Assembly (NCBI GenBank): GCA_016190025.1
Contig: JACPRG010000070.1
Coordinates: 1 to 9,680, forward strand
Direction of reading: 5' to 3'
DNA length: 9,680 nt
Origin: Candidatus Tectimicrobiota bacterium
Lineage (GTDB): Bacteria > UBA8248 > JACPRG01
Below, piece after piece: positions 1 to 4,857 of this stretch. The notes under the pieces were generated by a model that saw nothing but the letters and a program-made list of their open reading frames with translations, had not been told where the DNA came from and searched no databases. Numbering within the stretch: the first letter of the stretch is position 1; every line of letters begins with the position of its first letter. A program made the position numbers and the translations under genes.

Positions 1-2
1 CG

Positions 3-755
3 CAGGCGCTGCGAGACGTGGGCGTCTCCCTCTACCTGGAAGAGTCGCTCCAGGCCCTGGAAGCCCAGGGTGGAAAAGTCCGGGCCGTGGTGACGGAGCG
101 ACGGACGCTCCCCGCAGACCTGGTAATCCTGGGCATGGGCGTGCGCCCCAACTCCTCCCTGGCGAAAGAGGCCGGCATCCCGCTGGGGGAAAGGGGGGCC
201 ATCCGAGTCAACGGCCGGATGCAGACCGAGGTCGAGGGCGTCTGGGCGGCCGGCGACTGCGTCGAGTCCTTTCATCTGGTCAGCCGCAAGCCCGTCCACG
301 TCGCCCTCGGCACCGTCGCCAACAAGCAGGGGCGTGTGGCGGGGATCAACCTGGGCGGCGGCTACGCCACCTTTCCGGGGGTGGTCGGCACAGCCGTGAG
401 CAAGATCTGCGCCGTCGAGGTCGCCCGGACCGGGCTCCAGGAGAAGGAGATTCGCCGCCTGGGGCTCGAGTTCGTCCAGGCCAAAATCGAGAGCCGGACG
501 CGCGCGGGGTATTATCCCGGAGCGGGGAAGATCACCGTGAAGGTCCTCGCGGAAAAGGGAAGCGGCCGGTTGCTGGGCGGGCAGATCGTCGGGATCGAAG
601 GGGCGGCCAAGCGGATCGACGTCATCGCCACGGCCCTGCACGCAGCCTTCACGGTGGAGGAGATGATCCACCTGGACCTGAGCTACGCCCCGCCCTACTC
701 CCCCGTCTGGGATCCCGTCCTCATCGCCGCGCGGGAGGCCGCGAAGCTCGTATAA
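3..755 (+). CDS. FAD-dependent NAD(P)-disulfide oxidoreductase, CoA-disulfide reductase/NADH oxidase type (5'-partial)
   Basis: The reading frame is open from the window edge (codons from position 3). The GTG at 18 is probably an internal Val, because family-like sequence (QALRDVGVSLYLEE) precedes it, so the gene starts upstream. Visible parts are the end of the NAD-binding domain (MGVRPNSSLAKEAGI), the second FAD motif (TEVEGVWAAGDC, about 228-260) with its flavin-contacting Asp, a HVALGTVANKQGRVAGINLGG segment, and the C-terminal dimerisation domain. That domain carries GYYPGAGKITVKV and LDLSYAPPYSPVWDP, typical of CoA-disulfide reductases, NADH oxidases and persulfide reductases. In CoA-disulfide reductase, tyrosines in these two places sit near the active site of the partner subunit (from memory). 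The N-terminal redox Cys that would separate these activities lies outside the window, so the substrate cannot be named. The gene converges on cutA. The family call is firm and the exact activity is open. Confidence 0.88.
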   Translation, partial: QALRDVGVSLYLEESLQALEAQGGKVRAVVTERRTLPADLVILGMGVRPNSSLAKEAGIPLGERGAIRVNGRMQTEVEGVWAAGDCVESFHLVSRKPVHVALGTVANKQGRVAGINLGGGYATFPGVVGTAVSKICAVEVARTGLQEKEIRRLGLEFVQAKIESRTRAGYYPGAGKITVKVLAEKGSGRLLGGQIVGIEGAAKRIDVIATALHAAFTVEEMIHLDLSYAPPYSPVWDPVLIAAREAAKLV

Positions 756-871
756 GGCAGGACACCCGGCCCGCCGCGCCCGTCCGGGAGCCATCCTGGA
801 GGACGCGAGCCCTCCCCCTCCCGGCGCGAGAAGAAAGCCGACCGTCGTCTCTTTGCCTCAATCCGCGGGCC
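756..871. other. Convergent intergenic gap with a 7-bp inverted repeat
   Basis: This 116-nt gap separates two convergent stop codons. CCGGGAG at 784-790 and CTCCCGG at 818-824 are perfect reverse complements separated by 27 nt. They could form a hairpin in either transcript and serve as a shared transcript end. No T-run follows on either strand, so a classical intrinsic terminator is not shown. I see no gene here. Confidence 0.3.
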
Positions 872-1189
872 CTACCAGCACACCTCCTTCACCCAGTCCA
901 GGTAATCCTTCGACCCGGCGACGACCGGCAGGGCGACGACCTCCGGAACGGTGTAGCTGTGCAGGTCCTTCACCCGGCTCTCCAGGTCGCGAAGCCGCTT
1001 CTCCCGGGTCTTGGCGATCAACAAGACCTCCGGGTCCCGGCGGACCTTCCCCTCCCACCGGTAAATGGAGGTCGCGCCCGGCACGACGTTGACGCAGGCG
1101 GCCAGGTTCTCCTCCACCAGCGCCTCGGCGATCTTCCGGGCCTCCTCCTCGCCGCCGCACGTCATCAACACAACGCGGTATTCGGTCAT
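872..1189 (-). CDS. cutA: CutA1 family divalent-cation tolerance protein
   Basis: A complete 105-residue protein, the normal length for the small trimeric CutA1 family (ferredoxin-like fold). It carries the family landmarks in order: the N-terminal strand VVLMTC, the helix EEEARKIAEALVEENLAACVNVVPG (residues 14-38, with the conserved ACVN), SIYRWEGKV (41-49), EVLLIAKT (54-61), LHSYTVPEVVALPV (76-89) and YLDWV near the C-terminus. The common HPY is HSY here, a variant also seen in other members. CutA was named for copper tolerance in E. coli, but its biochemical role is still uncertain. The start is ATG at 1187-1189, preceded by a purine-rich GGGAAGGGGAG. It lies 13 nt after the acyl-CoA dehydrogenase stop on the same strand, so it is probably cotranscribed. 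No functional link between the two is obvious. Confidence 0.95.
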   Translation of the reverse strand: MTEYRVVLMTCGGEEEARKIAEALVEENLAACVNVVPGATSIYRWEGKVRRDPEVLLIAKTREKRLRDLESRVKDLHSYTVPEVVALPVVAGSKDYLDWVKEVCW

Positions 1190-1202
1190 CTCCCCTTCCC
1201 TT

Positions 1203-2372
1203 TCATCCCTCCTTCTTCAGCGCCCCGATCAAGTCCCGGGCGATGAGGAGGCGCAGGACCTCCGACGTCCCCTCACAGATCCGCGTCCCCCGCGCGTCGG
1301 CGTAGAGCCGGGCGACAGGCGAGGACTCAAGATAGCCGCCGCCCCCGTGCAGCTGGAGGGCCGCGTCCGTCACCTCGCCCGCCGCCTCCGACGCCAGGAG
1401 CTTCGCCATGGCCGCCTCGGTCCCGTAAGGCTCCCTTCGGGCCTTCCTCCACGCGGCGCGCAGGGTCAGAAGCTCGGCCGCATCGATGGCCGTGGCCATG
1501 TCCGCCAGGGAAAACTGAACGGCCTGGAGGTTCGCCAGCGGCCCGCCGAACGGCTCCCGGGCCTGGGCGTGGCGTAGCGCCAGGCCGAAGGCCGCCCGCG
1601 CAATCCCCACACACTGGGCGGCGATCCCGAGCCTCCCCATCCCCACGACCTCCTCGATGATCCGGAAGCCGGACCCCTCCTCCCCCAGCCGGTCCTCCTC
1701 GCGGACGAAGCAGTCGGCGAAACGATGAACTGCCATGCCCGCGGCCCGAAGGCCCAGCGTCCTTTCCGCGGCCTCGCGGCGCGTCCCCTCGGCGTCCTTG
1801 TCCACCAGGAAGAAGGTCGGCTCCACCCGGCGGCTCTCTCCCCCCGGCTCACCCGGAGAAACCCGGGCGCAGACCAGCGCAATCCCAGGATAAGCCCCGT
1901 TAGGAACGTGCATCTTCCGCCCGTTCAGGACGTAGCCGCCGTCCACCCTCTCGGCCGACGCCTCGATGGCGGCCTCGCCGAACCCCGCCCGGGGCTCGCC
2001 GAAGGCGATGGAACCGATGCGGCCGCCCGCCGCGAGGTCCGGCAGGAAACGCCGCCTCTGGTCTTCGGTCCCGAAGCGGCCGACGGCGTCGCAGACCTGG
2101 TTGTGAACGGACATGACGAGCCCCAGGACCGGAGAGGCGGCCGAGACCTCGCCCAGGGCCAGTACAAAGCCGACCGGGTCAACGGCGCTGCCCCCGAACT
2201 GGGGCGGGGCCGTCATCCCCAGAAAACCCTGGCGGGCCATCCGCAAAAGAAAATCGTCCGGGATCCGGGCGTCCCGGTCCCACGCCCCGGCCTCGGGGGC
2301 CACGCACTCGCGCGCGAAGATCCTGGCCAGCTCCCGGATGTGGGATTGCATCTCGTCGGGCTGAAAGTCCAA
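1203..2372 (-). CDS. Acyl-CoA dehydrogenase family flavoprotein
   Basis: It is predicted to oxidise an acyl-CoA to the 2,3-enoyl-CoA using FAD and to pass electrons to an electron-transfer flavoprotein. From the TTG at 2372 it has 389 residues, typical of the family. The N-terminus MDFQPDEMQ matches the usual MDF-x-L-T-E-E-Q opening. Visible parts are the N-terminal helical domain (1-118), the beta domain with FGEPRAGFG (124-132) and LNGRKMHVPNG (149-159), and the C-terminal helical domain with REPFGGPLANLQAVQFSLADM (272-292), LQLHGGGGY and ICEGTSEV. Glu367 of CEGTSEV is at the catalytic-base position of short- and medium-chain enzymes. The usual TEP-x-AGSD motif is altered. The chain-length specificity cannot be read. 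Start choice: an in-frame GTG at 2381 lies 1 nt after AGGAGG, too close, whereas TTG at 2372 is 10 nt from it. The gene is divergent from the membrane Fe-S protein gene at 2629. Confidence 0.93.
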   Translation of the reverse strand: MDFQPDEMQSHIRELARIFARECVAPEAGAWDRDARIPDDFLLRMARQGFLGMTAPPQFGGSAVDPVGFVLALGEVSAASPVLGLVMSVHNQVCDAVGRFGTEDQRRRFLPDLAAGGRIGSIAFGEPRAGFGEAAIEASAERVDGGYVLNGRKMHVPNGAYPGIALVCARVSPGEPGGESRRVEPTFFLVDKDAEGTRREAAERTLGLRAAGMAVHRFADCFVREEDRLGEEGSGFRIIEEVVGMGRLGIAAQCVGIARAAFGLALRHAQAREPFGGPLANLQAVQFSLADMATAIDAAELLTLRAAWRKARREPYGTEAAMAKLLASEAAGEVTDAALQLHGGGGYLESSPVARLYADARGTRICEGTSEVLRLLIARDLIGALKKEG

Positions 2373-2382
2373 AGCCCTCACT

Positions 2383-2388
2383 CCTCCT
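2383..2388 (-). promoter_or_regulatory. Shine-Dalgarno site that decides the acyl-CoA dehydrogenase start
   Basis: On the minus strand AGGAGG occupies 2388-2383. Its spacing to GTG at 2381 is 1 nt, and to TTG at 2372 it is 10 nt. The spacing and the resulting MDFQPDE N-terminus both favour TTG. Confidence 0.6.
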
Positions 2389-2394
2389 GAAACC

Positions 2395-2422
2395 GAATCC
2401 TGCTGAGGCGGCGAATGGATTC
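2395..2422. repeat. 6-bp inverted repeat GAATCC / GGATTC in the acyl-CoA dehydrogenase leader
   Basis: GAATCC (2395-2400) and GGATTC (2417-2422) are perfect reverse complements separated by 16 nt. The right arm touches the candidate minus-strand -10 and the left arm ends 6 nt upstream of the Shine-Dalgarno site. It could be an operator or a leader hairpin. Arms this short can arise by chance. Confidence 0.3.
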
Positions 2423-2428
2423 ATTATG
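2416..2428 (-). promoter_or_regulatory. Candidate extended -10 promoter for the acyl-CoA dehydrogenase-cutA unit
   Basis: Read on the minus strand, CATAAT (2428-2423; 5 of 6 matches to TATAAT) is preceded by TGG, giving an extended -10 form TGnCATAAT. Transcription would begin near 2416. No -35 match is seen 16-18 nt upstream, where a pyrimidine tract lies instead. The AT-richness stands out against the surrounding GC-rich sequence. The assignment is tentative. Confidence 0.35.
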
Positions 2429-2570
2429 CCAAAAAGAAAAGGGGGGGCCTTCTGGAAACGACACCTGGAGGTCGCCGGGGGCCACTTTCCGGGCGGTCAT
2501 TTTTTTGGCGGAAAAACGCCTTGCGCGGGCGAGCCTATCAAAAAGCGCCCCGGCGAGCGCCGCTCATGCG

Positions 2571-2576
2571 TATAAT
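2571..2576 (+). promoter_or_regulatory. Perfect TATAAT -10 box upstream of the membrane Fe-S protein gene
   Basis: A consensus TATAAT sits 52 nt before the ATG at 2629, in otherwise GC-rich DNA. A matching -35 is not visible 16-18 nt upstream. The TG preceding it is one base too far for a true extended -10. Transcription would start near 2583, leaving a leader of about 46 nt. Confidence 0.45.
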
Positions 2577-2628
2577 GGGAAAAAATCAAGTCGCCACTGC
2601 GCGAAGAAAGGGCCGGAGGGGATTTTAC

Positions 2629-4632
2629 ATGGAAGCGACGCGAGAGGTCTTCGGCAACATCCCCGGCGGTGAATGGGTTTACCTGATCGCCCTGGCCTCG
2701 GTGGGGGTGTTTCTGTGGGGGATCTTCCGCCGCGTCCGGCTCTGGCGCATCGGAAAGGAGGCCGGGCGCCTGGACCGGTGGGGCGAGCGGGTCCGCGGGC
2801 TTTTCCTTTACGCCTTCGCCCACAAGGGATTTTACCGGGAGAAGCTCCCGGGCGTCGGACACTTCCTTCTCTTCATCGGCTTCGTCGCGGCCCTCATCGC
2901 CACCACCATCATCGCCATTGAGAAAGACCTGGGTTACCTGGGCCTTCGCGTGAACTTCTGGAAGGGAGACTTCTACCTGTGGTACTCCCTCATCGGCGAC
3001 CTGCTGATGGGGCTGGGGGTGGTGGGCCTCATCCTCCTGGGGCTGCGCCGCTACGTCCTGCGCCCCCCCCATCTTGAAGAAACCTGGGACGACGCCGTGG
3101 CGTGGGCCGGCTTGACCCTGGTTTTCCTGACGGGCTTTTTGGTCGAGGGGCTCCGCGTCGGGGCCACGGAGCTTCGACAGCACCCCGACTGGGCGGTCTG
3201 GTCGCCCGTCGGATACGCGCTGGCCCGATGGCTGAGGGCCGCAGTGCCGGAGGAGTTGGGCCTGCTCTCGCTTCACCGGGCGTGGTGGTGGGCGCACGTC
3301 CTGCTCTCCTTCGGCCTGATCGCCTACATGGGCTGGTCCAAACTCAGCCATGTCATCTTCTCCCCCCTCTCGATCCTCTTCCGCAACCTGGACGCCAAGA
3401 CGGCCCCGGCCCTTTCATACATCGATTTTGAGGCTGCGGCCGAGTCCTTCGGCGTCTCCAAGCTGAAAGAGCTGACGTGGAAGGACCTCCTGGACGCCGA
3501 CGCCTGCACCCGGTGCGGGAAGTGCGACGCGGCCTGCCCCGCCCACCTGAGCGGCACGCCCCTCTCGCCCAAGGGCATCATCCAGGACCTGAGACGCCAC
3601 ATGGAACTCTACGGCGGCTCGGAGGAAGCGCCTTCCCTCGTCGAGACGCTCAAGCCCGAGGCCGTGTGGGCCTGCCGCACCTGCGGCGCCTGCCAGGAGG
3701 CGTGCCCCGTCCACATCGAGCACATCCCCAAGATCCTCGAGGCGCGGCGACACCAGGTCCTGATGGAGTCCAAGATGCCGGAAACCGCCCAGACCTTCCT
3801 CAAGAGCCTGGATGACCGCATGCACCCCTGGAAAGGGACGAGGTTCTCCCGGACCGACTGGCTGGAAGGGCTGGGCGTGCCGCTCCTCGCGGAGAAGGGG
3901 AGCGCGGAGGTCCTCTACTGGGTGGGCTGCACCTCGGCCCTCGTGGACCGGAACATGAAGACGGCCCGGGCCCTGGTGAAGGTCCTCAAGGCCGCCGGGG
4001 TGGACTTCGCCGTCTTGGGCGCGGAGGAGGTCTGCACGGGGGACCCCGCCCGGCGCGTCGGCAACGAGTACAGCTTCCAGCTCCTGGCCCGAAAGAACAT
4101 CGAGACGCTGGACCGCTACGGCGTCAAGAAGGTCCTCACCCACTGCCCGCACTGCTTCAACACCTTCAAGCGGGAATACCCGCAGCTCGGCGGGAACTAC
4201 GAGGTGATCCACCACGCCGAGTTCGTCGCGGAGCTCCTGCGGGCCAGCAGGATCCGGCTGTCGGGGGACGGCGTCGGGCGGATCGCCTACCACGACTCCT
4301 GCTACCTGGGCCGCCACAACGGGGTCTACGACGCGCCCCGCCAGGTGGTCTCCGCCCTGCCCGGGGCCGAGGTCCGGGAGATGAGACGGAGCCGGGCCAA
4401 CGGCCTGTGCTGCGGCGCGGGCGGCGGCTTCGCCTGGATGGAGGACGGCCAGGTGGACGAGCGGGTGAACCGCATCCGCGTCCAGGACGCCCTGGACGCG
4501 GAGGTGAACACCGTCGCCGTGGCGTGCCCCTTCTGCATGCAGATGTTCGAGGACGGTATCAAGACCAAGAACGCCGACGACCGGCTGGCGGTCCAGGACA
4601 TCGTCGAGCTGGTCGCCGACGCCCTGGAATAG
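2629..4632 (+). CDS. Membrane-bound HdrD/GlpC-like Fe-S oxidoreductase (candidate ETF:menaquinone oxidoreductase)
   Basis: A 667-residue fusion. The N-terminal part (about 1-250) resembles NarI/DsrM-type cytochrome b subunits, with five likely membrane helices (about 17-33, 79-97, 117-139, 158-175, 219-236). Candidate haem histidines are H65, H78, H216, H223 and H241. Then come two ferredoxin-type [4Fe-4S] motifs, C293/296/299/303 and C349/352/355/359, and two CCG domains. The first has C434, C469 (as CTGDPARR) and CPHC 506-509; the second has C558, CCGAGGG 594-600 and CPFC 633-636. In bacteria that oxidise fatty acids, this architecture (DUF224/CCG family) is proposed to move electrons from reduced ETF to menaquinone. 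The divergent acyl-CoA dehydrogenase supports that role; ETF genes are not in the window. The start is ATG at 2629, chosen for GGAGGG 8 nt upstream. Upstream in-frame starts (2521, 2566) would add an arginine-rich segment that spans the TATAAT box. Other HdrD-like partners remain possible. Confidence 0.88.
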   Translation: MEATREVFGNIPGGEWVYLIALASVGVFLWGIFRRVRLWRIGKEAGRLDRWGERVRGLFLYAFAHKGFYREKLPGVGHFLLFIGFVAALIATTIIAIEKDLGYLGLRVNFWKGDFYLWYSLIGDLLMGLGVVGLILLGLRRYVLRPPHLEETWDDAVAWAGLTLVFLTGFLVEGLRVGATELRQHPDWAVWSPVGYALARWLRAAVPEELGLLSLHRAWWWAHVLLSFGLIAYMGWSKLSHVIFSPLSILFRNLDAKTAPALSYIDFEAAAESFGVSKLKELTWKDLLDADACTRCGKCDAACPAHLSGTPLSPKGIIQDLRRHMELYGGSEEAPSLVETLKPEAVWACRTCGACQEACPVHIEHIPKILEARRHQVLMESKMPETAQTFLKSLDDRMHPWKGTRFSRTDWLEGLGVPLLAEKGSAEVLYWVGCTSALVDRNMKTARALVKVLKAAGVDFAVLGAEEVCTGDPARRVGNEYSFQLLARKNIETLDRYGVKKVLTHCPHCFNTFKREYPQLGGNYEVIHHAEFVAELLRASRIRLSGDGVGRIAYHDSCYLGRHNGVYDAPRQVVSALPGAEVREMRRSRANGLCCGAGGGFAWMEDGQVDERVNRIRVQDALDAEVNTVAVACPFCMQMFEDGIKTKNADDRLAVQDIVELVADALE

Positions 4633-4659
4633 AGAGCGCCGCCTCCCGTCGCCGGGCGA

Positions 4660-4683
4660 GCCCGCCCAATCGCCCCGGCGGGC
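4660..4683 (+). other. GC-rich hairpin after the membrane Fe-S protein gene
   Basis: GCCCGCC (4660-4666) and GGCGGGC (4677-4683) form a 7-bp stem with a 10-nt loop, starting 28 nt after the stop codon. A competing smaller hairpin, GGGCG/CGCCC, overlaps its left arm. No T-run follows, so termination is only a guess. Confidence 0.28.
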
Positions 4684-4762
4684 CGGCACGCCAAGGCCCC
4701 ACAAATCCGGCACATTCCCCCCTTACCTGATCGATGTCATACTTCGGCCCCGGCGAAAGCCC

Positions 4763-4770
4763 TATATATT
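4763..4770 (+). promoter_or_regulatory. AT-rich -10-like box (TATATATT) for nifJ
   Basis: TATATATT stands out in very GC-rich surroundings. TATATT at 4765-4770 fits a -10 element and places the transcript start near 4777. The -35 region 16-17 nt upstream (TTCGGC at 4743) is a poor match. If real, the nifJ leader is about 77 nt. Confidence 0.38.
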
Positions 4771-4777
4771 TGGGTGC

Positions 4778-4793
4778 GCGCGGAGAGCCGCGC
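4778..4793 (+). other. Perfect hairpin GCGCGG-AGAG-CCGCGC at the predicted 5' end of the nifJ transcript
   Basis: The six-base-pair all-GC stem has a 4-nt loop and begins about 8 nt after the TATATATT box, where transcription would be expected to start. Such a structure could stabilise the mRNA 5' end, or as DNA could act as an operator palindrome. GC-rich DNA does produce chance hairpins. Confidence 0.4.
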
Positions 4794-4800
4794 CCGGGGG

Positions 4801-4857
4801 ATGCGGTTGCCCGCGCCCTTCGGATGGATCCCGTCCCGGAAGGGGGGAACCTCATGA
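4801..4857 (+). CDS. Possible 18-codon leader ORF overlapping the nifJ start (ATGA)
   Basis: ATG at 4801 opens a frame of 18 codons, with sense content MRLPAPFGWIPSRKGG plus two residues, ending in TGA at 4855-4857. This stop overlaps the nifJ ATG (4854-4856) in an ATGA arrangement, typical of translational coupling. The run of G just before 4801 touches the start codon, so it is a poor Shine-Dalgarno site. There is no known family. It may be fortuitous and is listed for its position. Confidence 0.25.
   Translation: MRLPAPFGWIPSRKGGTS

Noticed and set aside
18..20. GTG at 18 as the true start of the first gene
   Set aside because: The frame is open upstream to the edge and encodes family-like sequence (QALRDVGVSLYLEE). 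The disulfide-reductase family needs an N-terminal FAD and redox-Cys region that lies off-window.
2521..2628. Upstream in-frame starts (2521, 2566) for the membrane Fe-S protein
   Set aside because: The added residues are arginine-rich, overlap the TATAAT box and lack a family counterpart. GGAGGG lies 8 nt before ATG 2629.
2497..3351. A 284-codon antisense frame spanning the divergent promoter and membrane domain
   Set aside because: Pro/Glu/Asp/Gln-rich shadow translation with no domain, and it crosses the TATAAT box.
3415..4713. A 432-codon antisense frame over the membrane Fe-S protein gene
   Set aside because: No family resemblance, and the plus-strand protein accounts for the region with complete Fe-S motifs.
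4734..4853. Upstream in-frame ATGs (4734, 4824) as the nifJ start
   Set aside because: Neither has a ribosome site. Starting at 4854 gives residue numbers for Thr31, Glu64 and Arg114 identical to those recalled for the D. africanus enzyme.
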